Shown here: piece after piece, positions 10,910-23,500 of the stretch
How the letters are laid out: the number at the start of each line of letters is the position of its first letter
Numbering within the stretch: the first letter of the stretch is position 1
Source: Gnetum montanum
Lineage: Eukaryota; Streptophyta; Gnetopsida; Gnetales; Gnetaceae
Direction of reading: 5' to 3'
NCBI GenBank assembly: GCA_015680685.1
Contig: MNCI01019108.1
Location: 370,784-434,783, forward strand
DNA: 64,000 nucleotides
Position numbers and translations under genes: made by a program
Notes under the pieces: generated by a model
What the model was told of the DNA's origin: nothing
Seen by the model: the letters and a program-made list of their open reading frames with translations, nothing else
Database searches by the model: none

Positions 10910-12060
10910 AGGAGTAGCATGTGGGCTCTTGAAGCCTCTAAAGTTTTTCAATTCATCCTCTTCCCAAAGCTTCTTAGTTTACTTCTTACTCTCATATGCA
11001 TGTTCCATCCCACTCTTATCTTATCTTTCTTTCCTACCTTGAAATCCACCAAACTACCAACAATGTAGATTTCCTCTTTGTATTATGTGATTTTTTAGGC
11101 TATAAGCTCCCATTAAATCTAAAATTTGTATGATAAGATCTTGATATTCCTAAATATAATCATCCAACTTTCTAGTATGTTGGATTTCTTTTAACTCCAC
11201 CTAGGCTTTATCAATGGAAGTGACTAGATAAAAGTTCTTAATCAACACTTCTTTAAATTGGTCTCATTTTCTTATGTGCCTACCTGTTCCAAATTTTTCT
11301 TCTTGGAATATGTCAAACCACCAAGCTTTGAAAACTCCACCTAAGAATTGGATAGGTATATGAGCTTATTTTTGCTTAATGTCCCCATGCATCTCCAAGA
11401 AATCCATCTCAAAGATAAAAACACCAATAACTATATCTTTATTATCCTCATGAATGTTTGGCTCCTTTACTTAGAATTTGAGAAATAACCAACCTAACAC
11501 TAATGTTATTACATTTAATTTCACAACTAAATGATTTTTTAAGATCTAAATCTCATTTTGTTGAGCTCTACCAACACTTGTCAGATCTCTATCAATGTTT
11601 TCAACTCTCGTCCTTCAACTTGGAGTTCATGGACATCAAGTTAAAGATCATCAATAACATCCCTTAGATGTTCCACATGATTTCTTAACACAAATTTTTG
11701 GAAAAAAGCAAGTTTGTGTTTGGTGCTAAAGTTCAACTCTAGCAAGAAAGAAACTTTCATGAGATTAAGAAACTCTTGAATCATTTAGGCCCTTTTCTAC
11801 TCCCAATAGATAATGCATGATAATGTTTTCTACTTGTAACAACTAATCCCATAGCTCTTACATCTTTTCATCTAACTCATCAAATTCTTTATCCTCTACT
11901 TCTTTCTCCTATAGAAATTTCTTCATAATCAAATCAACAATAAGAGTAGGACTAAGATATGCTTTCTTATCCTTTTTCATATCATCTATCATACATAGTT
12001 GCTTTTCACAAATTATTGAATGGGTCTTTTGCTTGAACCAAAACCTTGGCTTTGGTACCA
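10910..12060 (-). pseudogene. gag: Decayed retrotransposon gag with primer-site-like end
   Basis: The minus-strand translation of about 11080-11420 contains FLGGVFKAWWFDIFQEEKF, then DQFKEVLIKNFYL, then RKLDDYI-EYQDLI, which is the pattern of the retrotransposon gag capsid region (A-W, F-x-F, then Q-EY). Stops interrupt it throughout. At 12045-12060 the minus strand reads TTGGTACCAAAGC, close to tRNA-Met-type primer sites, in the expected place upstream of gag. An LTR would lie to the right, but I could not delimit it. Confidence 0.55.
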
Positions 12061-12660
12061 ACTATAACAACACTACCTTAGAGAGTATTACTCAACACTA
12101 TCCTTAAGCTTCAAAGTCACCAAGTGATCCCAAGCAAACTCAAGATGGGCTATGCCTCAATATTCATAGAACTTGCAAGCATAACATAAGTGCATATCAC
12201 ATGTTAATCCAAAGGTTAGGAACATAATGAACATGTCCTAAATAATCATACAAGTGACAAATCCAATGAGACACATACACACAATCACAAAGAGAACTAG
12301 CAAATACATAAGAAGTATTGATCCCTAACAAAGCTAAGACACACCCCTCTACTATATGCATCTAGTCCTAAACCCATTCTCTATAGAAAAAAAAGAGATA
12401 TCCATGCTAAAGGCTAAAGCCTAGGCTACCTACATGTACTTGCGACACAATCTACAAAGAATCAAGGTCATGTAATTCTTTAAGAGGGAATTATGATTAA
12501 GATAGCATGGAACCCAAGTAGATCTTCATACTCCTTTCAACTTCTATTTTGAAAGGGAAGAAACTTTCAAAACAACAATAATACATATTCTACATAGTCA
12601 AGAGAATTTTAAAAAGTATATAATATAACATATAAAACTTGGAAAATATAACTTGAAACT
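12061..12660. other. Possible decayed LTR or leader
   Basis: Non-coding. It lies next to the primer-site-like sequence at 12045-12060, so it may be the 5' LTR of the gag relic, but no TG/CA ends or second copy were found. Confidence 0.25.
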
Positions 12661-12669
12661 AATTTTTTA

Positions 12670-12745
12670 CTTAGTGTTATCCACTAGAATCGAACCTATG
12701 ACCTAGGTTAGAAATAAAATATAATTTAGTGTTACCTAGTTAAGC
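12670..12745 (-). repeat. tRNA-like SINE fragment
   Basis: On the minus strand GGTTCGATTCTAGTGG (around 12681-12696) is a near-ideal RNA polymerase III B box, preceded by CTAGGTCATA as in the neighbouring copies. The A-box half is degraded. Confidence 0.55.
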
Positions 12746-12803
12746 CTTTCTATACAATTAGTAATTGACTTCTTTACCAAAATTATTTTAACAATCATAT
12801 AAC

Positions 12804-12962
12804 AATGAGGTATTAGCTTAGTGGTAAGACTCTTAATTTGGAAAATCCAAGTTATAGGTTTGATTCTAGTGGACAATGAGTAAAAACATTCTAATTTGAC
12901 TATGTATCTTGGGGGCAAATATTATTTAAAAAAATTGAAGGTTTCAAGTTCTAACACTTTCC
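12804..12962 (+). repeat. tRNA-derived SINE-like copy 1
   Basis: The head reads ATGAGGTATTAGCTTAGTGG, an A-box-like segment at 12811-12824, then GTAAGACTCTTAATTTG, and the B box GGTTTGATTCT at 12857-12867. The body ends near a TTTCAAGTTCTAACAC segment also seen in copy 2. Same orientation and unit length as copy 2. Confidence 0.7.
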
Positions 12963-13153
12963 TAGTTTAGTAATCATATGTTCCTTATGCATTGTCTTCA
13001 TAGGTTTGATGAAAACTATACTAATAACTTATGGTTGTATGATTTACTCTATCACATATTCAACAAACTACACTTTTTCCTAATCAATTAAAATCGTCAT
13101 CATTATTGAATATATTATATGCCTTATCATTGTCATATAAAAGTGGACTTAAC

Positions 13154-13312
13154 AATGAGATGTTAGCCTCATAGTAAGACTCTTAATTTGAAAGCTCTAA
13201 GTCATAGGTTTGATTATAGTGGGAAATGCTAAGTTATAAAGTTCCAATTGGACTATTATCTTAGGGTTTACCTATATTACAATTATCTTGGGGTTCCAAC
13301 ACTCCCATATTA
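13154..13312 (+). repeat. tRNA-derived SINE-like copy 2
   Basis: Aligned with copy 1 from ATGAGATGTTAGCC through GTAAGACTCTTAATTTG, CTAAGTCATAGGTTTGAT and AGTGGG, to a tail with ATTATCTTGGGGTTCCAACAC. The A box is degraded and the B box is recognisable. Confidence 0.7.
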
Positions 13313-13559
13313 GAGTGGATTTGTTTGCTATTGATTCTAAGGATCCCTTGGCATACATTCGATTCATTCTTTATTGATCAAAGAATACCACTAGTTATTT
13401 TTGGTTATATCAATGACCATGAAAATTAAAATAATACTCTTTGTACTATCATTTTCTGTTTTGGCCAAAAGCTCATATGTTACTTAGTGATTACTAAATG
13501 ACTTTTGTGGATATATTTCATCTTTTTTTATCAAGATATGCTATCTATATGATTAGGAA

Positions 13560-13642
13560 CCACCATTTAGAGTGATGGTAAGATGCTTATTTCTCAAGTT
13601 GTGAGACCTGGGTTTGACCTTGGGTGCAGCGACTTGAAAGTG
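13560..13642 (+). repeat. Second type of tRNA-like head
   Basis: AGAGTGATGGTAAGATGC (A-box half), then CAAGTTGTGAGACC, then GGGTTTGACCTTGG (B-box half). It differs from copies 1-3 and directly abuts copy 3, which faces it. Confidence 0.45.
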
Positions 13643-13643
13643 G

Positions 13644-13778
13644 AAGGGGTATTTGAACCTCAAAGAATTATAATATAGTTCAATTAGAACTTTTATAACT
13701 CAACACTGCCCACTAAAATGGAGCCCATGACTTAGAGTTTTCAAATCAAGCCTTACCACTAGGCAAATACCTCATTAT
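13644..13778 (-). repeat. tRNA-derived SINE-like copy 3
   Basis: The reverse complement reads ATGAGGTATTTGCCTAGTGG, then GTAAGGCTTGATTTGAAA, CTAAGTCATGGGCTCCATTT and AGTGGGCAGTGTTGAG, matching copies 1 and 2 through head and body. The B box is altered (GGGCTCCATTT). Confidence 0.68.
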
Positions 13779-14255
13779 TAGCTACTTGAAAGAGGTTAGG
13801 CTTTTACTCATTTATAGATCCTCCTGAGACATTAACTTGGTGGTATGAGCATTGAGCCTCTAAGTGATAATCCTTTTTTATGCTATCTATACAATTCAAC
13901 TAATTTCAAAGATGTTTTTTTATATGAAAGAAAAAGTGAAAGTGGGGTTTTAGTATGTTCGAAGTTCCAAAGGATCTATTAAATGAACATGTATACTATT
14001 GGTATCGTAAAAGCTAAATATCAACTCTACAAAGTGATTGACTAACACTGGATGTAATAGAAAAAGATCATATAGACTTTCTTTTTTAATTATATTTTTA
14101 TTTCAAATGTTTAATGTAAGAAAAACTAAGAAAACATGATGTTCATCCTTAAAATCTCTTAAACCACATAGCCTACATGTGTGTTCTTCTCAAGGAAGTT
14201 GCATCCATCTTTTACTTTCTATCCTCAAATGATGTATACTCAAACAAATCCTACT

Positions 14256-15077
14256 TGATGAGCAGTGAGGTACCCCTATGCCTAACCATACAAATCACAA
14301 GCATTCACATGTGATCCAGTCAAACTCCATAGACCTTAAGTTCTTAGGTACACTAGTTCTAAGATGTGAAATCTAATTAGAACGATCATTGTCTTCTCAA
14401 TTCCACTCATGAGGTACAAGTATATGGTTAAGTGCAACTAAGATATATGATTTGTATCATTTTGTATTTTATAAGTTTAATTTCCTAGAACAAGAATGAA
14501 AGGTAGAGGAATTTAATATCTAATTAATCTACTGCCTATCTAGCCTAATAGAAGTACCTAGTCCCACTCTCTGGACACATCTTGAACACATATAGTACTA
14601 CTGGGTTACCAAATGTTGAGTGTCTTTGGGTTACCAAGTGCTACACATATGCTAGAAGTGGTCATGTTTGTGTTCATTAACAACTAGAAATTAATTGCTT
14701 AACTAAAGTGCATTAAAGTAAAGTGCATGAATATTAAATGCATCAAGGAAACACTAATTTATTCTTAGTGCTGCAAGGATGATCAAAAGGCTTATCTTTA
14801 TTTTCACCACACTGCTATGCTCAGGTACATCAATGTTCAAACAAAGATCCATACACACTCAAACTCTTGCTACAAGCACTCAAAAATATTCTAACTCTTG
14901 GATTGCTAAACTGCAAGAACTTCATTACTCTATGAAAAAAAACTATCTAAAAATCATGTGCCCAAGTGCTATATTTATAGGCCAACATATACCTCGCAAT
15001 ATTAGTTATTTGACATCGCATCTTAGGCTCCAATATCAGATATTCAATTTTGGAGCACATCAAAAACTGATTCATCA
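14256..15077 (-). repeat. 3' LTR of element B
   Basis: 822 bp, TGATG at the left and CATCA at the right. The left end matches the LTR termini of A, C and D. On the minus strand it is preceded by the polypurine tract GTGAAGGTA (15078-15086) and a segment matching the pre-LTR region of C. TATAAATA lies at 14972-14979 (minus). It is strongly decayed. Confidence 0.85.
14972..15017 (-). promoter_or_regulatory. Decayed TATA/palindrome module of the element B LTR
   Basis: TATAAATA (14972-14979, minus) and, exactly 18 bp away, aatattagttatttgacatc (14998-15017), which retains the outer half-sites of the palindrome but has lost the centre. I located it by the spacing rule found in the other LTRs. Confidence 0.45.
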
Positions 15078-17100
15078 TACCTTCACAATTGAATGAAAAC
15101 TCATCCTTGAGTGAAGAAGAGGAGGAACAAGTTCCTTACAAAATATTGGGTAGGTATGGGATTATTGACTGACATATAGACTGACTCAAATGGAAAAAAC
15201 AAACTCTAAGTGCCCGAGTATATGGAGTTACAATCTTTTACAAAATTGGATGTTCATGAGAAGAGAAGTGAACACCTTGGACAAAATTGACATCCAACTC
15301 TTCTTGGCAGCTAAAGAACAAGGGAGAAGATCCAATGATCATGAACAATCCTCATCATATGGTGCTGCTGCATCATCCTTAGTGAAGATAGTCTTGCATC
15401 CAATCCACGCTTCCCACTACAACCACAACAAAATCATAGATTAGTGTGCAATGTGTAACATATAGCTTTTAAGTACCTTGTCTCGTCAATGATTACACTT
15501 GGCTAGGTTGTGATTATGGTGGATTGATTTCTTTAGTAGTGTTAGTGGGAAGATTGAAAAATAGGGTACAATGGACAAGTGATCCATTATTAAATTCAAA
15601 AAATTTCAAACAAGATGAAATGCTTGAAGAGGATTTAAGAATTCACAACAATAAAAAGGGAAGTTCACTAAAAAAACATTGTGAAGATGTGCACAATTGG
15701 ATGTCATTGATGGGGAATGCAAAATGATTTAATTTTGAGAATGTTGAAGGATAAAGAACTTAACTAACCCAACCAAAAGATATGTAAGTGGCCCTCCCCA
15801 AATCAGGCACAAACATATTATTGTCCTTACATAACTTCAAATCAAGGAGTTTGTGGACCCCATGGATGATTAATGGTTATGGAAAGTTAAATACAAAAAC
15901 CTAGAAGAAAATACCTAAGAATTTTGACACATCAAACCAAGACATCGAACAAGAACATGAAACCAACAATGAGGTGAGACATGGAAAGCACAAATGGATG
16001 AGAGAGAGAGTGGAATGGAGTTTCTAATTAAGGTCACATGAAGTCCCTTATGAATTTTGTCATTAAATTACTTGATAAAATCCTTCCTTAGTCCAAAACA
16101 AAACCAACCACATTTACTGACATTGCATCAACATTCTAAGGGTTGTCCACCCACCTAAGACACAAGAGTGCTCCCACAGAATAACCACTATTCCTTATTG
16201 GAGAAGAAAAGAGAATTAGGAAGTGAGGAAGGGCTTTAGTTAGAGGGGACCTTCAAGCATGGGTAAAATGTATTTCTAGTTCCATAACTAGTGCTTGTAG
16301 CTATTTTATTTTTTCTAAGGAATGTGCTTTGAATTCCATCATTTTTTTATGATGGGAGCCACACCATGCAAAGACTTATTTAACTTCTTATTATTAGTTG
16401 ACATGAAATGGTAAGAAATCCATGAAAACACATCAACACCCAAGTAAGCAAAAAGGCACAAAGAGTACCGAATCCCATTGAAGTCACACTCTATTTAAAC
16501 CTTTGAATCCTTTCCAAATCTAGAATCACAAGTTCATTAATAGTTTTATTAATGAAAAAGAGGCTGCACATTTCTAGAATAAGGAAAATCATTGAGTTTG
16601 TGAATGGGTGGATGTTGTGGACTCATTTCATATTTCAAGAAAAAGAAACCATGTCCTAGTTATCAATAACAAAACTCAAAGCTAGAATCCAGACACCAAC
16701 AATCAAATAACTAGATAGCACATGCCCACATCAAGCAACAAATTACCATTGTGCTTGGCACTTATTAACAAAAAGTTGGAAAATCACACCAAAATAAAAG
16801 AAAACATTAAAGAAATTGTAAAATATTCAAAAAATAGCAAATGTACTAATGATGTTGTAAACAAAAACTTTGAAAATTTACTACTATAGAAAACAAGAAG
16901 GGTAAGATAAAGAATGTGTAACACAAAAAGTTGTAAAAGTAACAAGGTGTAAACGAAAACGTGTAAAACAAAAGGAGGAAAAATTGAGGAGCTACTTATA
17001 TAGTTAGCATGGGTGGTTGTCTCCCCCAAAACTAAGTTAAAAGAAGGACATCCAAAATATTGAGCATGGTTGTTCATGCGATGAGGCATTTGTTGCATTG
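15078..17100 (-). other. Non-coding 3' spacer of element B
   Basis: Homologous to 56610-58539 of element C: the blocks at 15080-15170, 16190-16310 and 16345-16375 are the reverse complements of blocks near 58470-58539, 57290-57370 and 57200-57240. Open frames at 15190-15444, 15524-15727 and 16784-17098 look like chance. Confidence 0.65.
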
Positions 17101-17104
17101 GCTT

Positions 17105-18220
17105 ACTTAGGCTCGTGGAAAGGTTTGACTTGTTCTATGTTAACCAGTTGTTTCTTGTCTAGGCTCTCAGGTTTGTAGATCATCATGGCCCCAAAAGGGA
17201 AAGTTTCATAAATAATGTAAGGTCCTTCCCACAACATCTAGAACTTAGTTCATTGAGGTACGTGTGTGGGGTTCCAGTAGAGAACCTTATCTCTTGGTTG
17301 AAGGTCATGGTGCATTTTGTTGAATGCCTTGTGTAACTCGTTAGATGACAAGGCCATCAATCAGTTTTCATTTAGCAAGTTGAGATTCATTATTATTTCT
17401 TTTTGTGCTAAAATTAAGTCAAGGTCAAAGTCATAGGCTACTAAAAGTGTATGAAGCTTGGATTAAATAGGAAGTATTGGTAATTTTTCGTACACTAGCT
17501 CATAGGGAGAGTAGCCTATAGGAAGTTTCCATGTTGAGTGGTAGGCCTAGAGGACATCGTTAAGTTTTGTGCTCCAGTCTTTCCTATATTAATTGATAGT
17601 TCTCATTAATATCTTTGTGATTTCCCTATTTGTAACCTCAGCTTAACCATTAGCTTAGGGGTGATAGGGTGTTGTGACTTTATGTTCAACCCCCAAGTGT
17701 TGCATAAGCTTCTAAAAGGTAGTGCTTGTAAAGTGAGTTTTATTATCAAAAATTAATTCATGTGGCACACCAAACCTATTTATAACATTTTTTTGTACAA
17801 ACTGAGCAATACTAGAAGATGTACCATCAATGATAGCTACTGCTTTTGCCCATTTCGTACAATAGTTAACAACAACTATGATTTACACCTTTTCATTTCA
17901 CATGGGTGTGATGGGACCCATGAAATCAATGCCCCAAATGTCGAAGGGTTCTAGTGGTTGAATCCATTATTGAGGTTCCTCCATTTGAGCAATCATTCCA
18001 CCATCACATTAGCATCGTTCATAAGAGTGAACATATTGGTGAGCATCCCTGAAGATTGTTAGCCAATAATACCTTTCCATCAATACCTTACCATCATGAT
18101 ATTATCAAGCCTTCTTTAGCATGAGTTCACCATGCTTTTTGAGGCTATAAATCACAGTGTGTTCTTCCCATAAGGTCTTTTACTATGCTTTAGCTTTGAA
18201 TGGATTGACACCTATACATA
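17105..18220 (-). pseudogene. int: Integrase remnant of element B
   Basis: The minus-strand translation, read with many stops, aligns with the integrase core and C-terminus of element C: WGIDFMGPITPM, then GTSSSIAQFVQKNVINRFGV, FDNKTHFTSTTF, QHLGVEHKVTTPYHP, ELHKAFNKMHHDLQ, KVLYWNPTHVPQ and MLWEGPYIIYETFPFGA. The first Asp and second Asp of the D,D35E triad are visible. No chromodomain follows. Everything upstream (gag, RT, 5' LTR) is missing; the homology ends near 18220. Confidence 0.8.
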
Positions 18221-18599
18221 ATTTTATCATTTTTCACTCCTAATTATGAGATTTTGATATTCATCTTATAGGTGGCACTGATGCTAATGTCAAAGTGTCA
18301 TTATCACTGAGAGAGACATCACAAAAATCTTCATCTTCAACGTCATCTTATGCAAACTTGGAATTTCAAATAAAACCTGAGTGTCAAGTTATTTTCCTTG
18401 AAGCTTAAAATTTAAAGTTGAACCTCAATAGATGCATTTTGCATTAGTGTAAGCTTCATAATTAAAAATGAAGGTAACTCTATGATCTTTCAAATCCATT
18501 TAAAGATATTCGCATTAAAGCATCTAAAATTCTAATGCTTAGAAGAGTCCTTTTAATATGTTTAATAAAATAATTTGAAAAATCCCCTTTCATAATCCA

Positions 18600-20520
18600 T
18601 TATGCTTGGTACAATTACTAAAATAAATTATCATAATTTTATCATGTTGAGAAAATTCAATTGTCTCTGTTCTCTTTTACAAAAGTGTTTTCAAGCTTCA
18701 TAAATTAAAAAGTCTTCACAAGGCATATTTAGTACATCAACAAGAGCATAAAGTTCTATTTTGCAACCTTTAACATCAAATGCATATGGAACATTATAGC
18801 CTTTAGAACTTGTATCTTCTATAAGACTCAAAAACTTTCCTAAAAATTTTCTTGCATAACCATCGCTATCTTTTCTATTATTTGAATAATAATATGGACT
18901 AAATAAATTGGTTGCATTGAAAAATTAAATATCAGAAAATATGTCATTCAAATAGTGAATCCAATTAATAATAAAGTCTTTTGTCAAACTTTCACAACTT
19001 TCTCTAGTGCCTAATATTCTTTCTTTCATATCCTTTTTCTTGAATTCACTAGTTTTGTTAGGAATATTTGAAAATAACAAATAGTGTTTTTCAAATATGT
19101 TTTCATGTTTTTTGAATTCTATAAAGCCATTTGTAGTGCTTTCTAAAAACTTTAACAAATATACAGTATCTTCAACAAACTTATTTTTCTCAAATCATCT
19201 CTTCAAAATATTAATAGTAAGCTCTTAACTTTCATTATTATTAGTAAACTCAATACATTCTTGTTGAAATGTCTTATTGAGTTTATTCAATTTAGTTAAT
19301 ACATGAGCAAGCATGTGTAAACAAGACTGAAAAGAATAAATTCTTACATTTTTGTATAATTGCAAACTAGTTTTTTTTTTTTTAATTTTTCCATAATAAC
19401 AAAAGTATAGGTAGAAGTTTAACAAGTGTAACAACCACCTTTCCTTAAGATAATCATCTAACAGTGCGAATCTTCTTTACATCAAGTAGATTAATCTACA
19501 TAATTTCTAATAATTGATGTAATTCATTGTTGCACTTTGAAGAACTTTGAACAAAAATGAGATGAGTACAATCCTATTTTAGCTATGAAATAAAATCATA
19601 TTTTTTCCTATCATAGAAAAAGCTTCATAAGTAGAAACTACAAAAAGTTTATTTAAACAAAGTTTTCATTCATTCAACAAATTCAAAATAGTTTTATATA
19701 TAATCTCTCCTTTTCTATCCAATACCTACACTACACTTAGAAATTTTAATATTAGACCTCCTTTATAACCTTAAGTTAAATATGTAATATAAAAAACTAG
19801 ATGCTAATCTAAGCTAAGATCTATACTTTCATCCACCATTAAAGAAAAATAAGGATCATTTTTTATTTCTTTCTTTTGAACATTTTTTAAGTATTATGAC
19901 ATTGCTGATATAAAATCATTAGTTTCTTCTTATTTATATAAAAAGAATAATCTTTGATTCTAGGCATGCTTAAAATTTTCATATCCATAAATCACATAAT
20001 ATCTCATACCTTGACAATGAAAATTTTCATTGGCAAGTAAGATAAGCAACTTATATTGTTGTAATTATTCTTTTGTTATTCAAATCTACACATTCTTTGA
20101 TATGTTCTTTCATTGGCTTTATATTTCTATTAATCTCATCTTTCCACATTTTTAATGTCTCATGATGTTTTCTACTACATTAATGACATAAAGTTGCATT
20201 GTGTTGTAATATTACACAAATCTTTTCCATTTCCCCATGGCCCTAGCCTTTCATATTTATCATAGTATCTACTTTTAATCACACTTTTCTTCACTAGTAG
20301 ATACATTAATTCTCCAATCAAATTTAAACTTCCATTCTTCATAAATTTTCTCTTTCTTAATAATTCTTTATTTATTTGTTTATAAGATGATTCTCCTATT
20401 TCATTTTCATTTTTTGAACTATTTTTAACTTCTAATTTTGCAGAAGTTCTTTATATTTTATAAAATTATTTTTTCACTTGTTAAGCCTTTTCATCAATAT
20501 CATTTTATTTTATTTTATTT
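18600..20520 (-). pseudogene. hAT-type transposase relic
   Basis: The minus-strand translation near 19740-19870 gives DPYFSLMVDESIDLS followed by HLVFYITYLT-GYKGGLI, the pattern of the hAT-derived transposase/DUF4371 family (usual form FSLMxDESTDxSxxEHLxVYxRYxxxG). An open segment at 19225-19434 includes CLHMLAHVLTKLNKLNKTFQ, like the later C-x-AH-x-L region, and 18925-19158 is open and lysine-rich. Upstream, 20100-20400 shows a KFMKNGSLNLIGELMYL-like N-terminal region. Many stops and shifts. No terminal inverted repeats were delimited. Confidence 0.6.
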
Positions 20521-23500
20521 GTGTTGTTTGGAGATAGTGTTTGATTATTTAGACTTTTACAAACCAAACATATTATAAATTGTAGCTTGTATTTTTCTTT
20601 TCTCATATATCTTTAACCTACATATATAACAATGAAATATTTAATATATCTAATTTATTAAATTAAATATGAAAAATTAAACATTGAACATTATAAATTA
20701 AGATTATAAGTAAAATGGTTACAATGTTGAAAACTAAATCTGGAAGAAGATTCAATAATCTTGGTTTAATGCTCTTTATGCTTATATAAATGTATAAAAT
20801 AACTTCTGCAAATTTCTAAGTTAAAAATACATTGAATTATTAAGGATGTTAATAAAACTATAAATTAATAAAAATATTACATCAAAGAATCCTATAAAAC
20901 AATGTAATACCTCAACTTCAACAAACAAATAATTTTACTAAAGGTTTATCAAAGAAACTACAACAAAACTTTCATGGATGACCAATAATAAATAGCAAGT
21001 TAGTAATGTTTAAGCCCCTCAAAGAAAGCCAACTCTAATTCTTTGCATGGATAAAGATAGCAAAACAAATTAGGGTCTACTCCACTACTTCTTTATCTAT
21101 AGTAAGACTAAAATAAGAAGCTAATTAATCTCATAATAGAGCTTTCTTTTTTAAAGAGAGAAAAATAAGTGCATAAAATATTTGACTTTCGATTGAATAG
21201 CTTGTAAAAAAGACATGATAAATTTTTCTTAAAAAATTAACCCAAAACAAACTATATAGAAAGAAAAAAATAAAGAATTAAAAGGACCTCTCTCATGATT
21301 AACATTAATCATTCATCCTGGTACTTTTGACTCTACTTAAAATTCCAACTCTTTATTGCTCTAGCACAATGCCTACAAGGGATGGAAAAGCAAACTAGTT
21401 AAACATAAGAACAAATAATATGATAACTATAGATTTATATGAAATTAAATAATATTTTAACTAGATCAATTTATAGTTTAGATTTTTTTAAATTCATTTT
21501 TCTAGTATTTTTGATAACAAATTCAAAATCAAAATAATATTACAATATAGCTCCTTTATTGCAATATAATTTCAATAAAATTCACAACTACAAATATGTG
21601 TATGATTTCATCTAGTTCATCATGCAATAATTAGCAATGAAATATAATATAAAAATATCAAATAAACTTTACAAAAATTAAAGAGACCAAATTCAAAATC
21701 TAAAGAAAATAGTGATTTATTCCATAAAATTGTTCAAGTTTTTATTACTTACCATGATGTAAGGACACATAAACAAGGTCATTAATAGCTATGTTGAATG
21801 TCTAATTTAAACTAAGAAGCCATGGATTGGCCAAAAGTTATGATATGATTATATACACAACCACCTAGAAAAATAGCTTCTATATCTTATTCTATAACTA
21901 CAATTCTTCTAGGTTGTATTAAAGCTTTTCCTCCTAGTATTTTGTTTATAGAGAAGTTGCACTAGATATGTCTAAAAGCTTAGCTACTTCATTCTCAACT
22001 TTCTGATTCACCACTGGAAGACTTACAAATAACCTATTACTTCATATGATGGAAATAAGCTTAGCCTTATTATCAATTACTATTAGCCTGCATGAATGTT
22101 AGGGAACTTGATTTTGGGAATGCACTTCAATATTTCTTTCTTACCCATTTTTTATATTACCCTTTGATGCTTTGTTGCCTTTGAAAACTCTGAAATGGTT
22201 GCATTTCAATGTGAACAAATGGGGAAAGAAAAAGAAACTTATAAATATCAAATATTAAAATATTTAATCTACTTGCATAATTCAAATATCAAAATATGAA
22301 TATTAAAGGAATTTAAAAGTTAAATTTAGCATGATAGTACTTGAAATCTCTTTGAAAAATGGTAGGAAAGCAAGAAAAATGTTGTATGCATCAGCCACCA
22401 ATAATAATGCAAAACATTTAATATATAATGTGTTTCTGCCCTTTAGATGCTTAGTTGTTGAATTTCTATAATCACAATAAAAAACGTTTCTTGTTTGTAG
22501 CTTTAGGATAAGAATTATATGAATTAGAGTAAAGAATATATTAAATTGGTACATACATACATACATATAAGTAATAGTAAGGCTTTAAAACTAAATCAAT
22601 ATATATATATATATATATATATATAGTAGCAATAGGATATTAAAATAGTATTAAAATTCTTACTATGTTTTTTAATTCCTCAACCCAACCCAATCTGGTC
22701 ACCACAGAAGCAACACACCATAAGAACAACAACAAAAACTAACATAAAATGGAGGAGTACAATAAATAAAAAGTAAATCAAAACACTAATATTAGAAATG
22801 CGACAAAGCCTAAAACAATAGTAACAACTAGATAGCTAGAGGATGGAAACACTCTAAAATATCAAAAATCCTAAAAGAGTAATTAGAATTAATACTTTAT
22901 AACAATAGTCATAGTAAAATGCTAAGAACCTGAAGTTATTATGCTATAAATAATTGTGTTACTTTCCATCTTAAAAAACATTAGTGTAGCTACATAGCAA
23001 GTAGGTTATGGATTTCTCTAGATGAATTTTAATTTTACTTAATTTGCTCATATTAATGCATTATACTATCCACTACTTAACTGTATTAATTACTTATCTA
23101 CTTTTGACAACTATTTCGCACTTGGCTACTTCACTTTACATCCTAGTTTATGAAATACTTCTATACAAAGTATCTCTAAAATTTTAATTGTTTAAATTAC
23201 ATAAAGTGGCACATGGATTTTTAAGCAAGTTTCATTTTGAAGCATTTAAATTTTACCAAGTATCAACTTGATGTTGGTTTTAAAAATTTATATATATTTT
23301 CTACCTACATACTTTAAAGATGCATAAATAGGTATCAAATTTCAAGCATAATCTCAAGTTCCAATAATGATTCTAATGACTTACTTTGACATTTATAATG
23401 ATGATAAATGTCAACTTTAACATCATCATTAACCACAGGAGCTCAAAATCAAGGTCTAAAGTCTCCTTGACACTTCACTAATGTTGATGATGATGTTAAC

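Larger units (their letters stand above)
14256..18220 (-). mobile_element. Element B: 3' part of an Athila-like element
   Basis: Integrase remnant, non-coding spacer and 3' LTR in the same order as element C. The 5' two thirds are absent; to the right lies unrelated hAT-type sequence. Truncation or a later insertion explains the boundary. Confidence 0.8.

Noticed and set aside
12061-12660. A defined LTR next to the primer-like site at 12045
   Set aside because: No second copy, TATA placement or terminal TG/CA could be shown.
12804-13880. Functional tRNA genes
   Set aside because: The cloverleaf cannot be closed; acceptor stems are missing and the copies share a non-tRNA body, so SINE-like is the better call.
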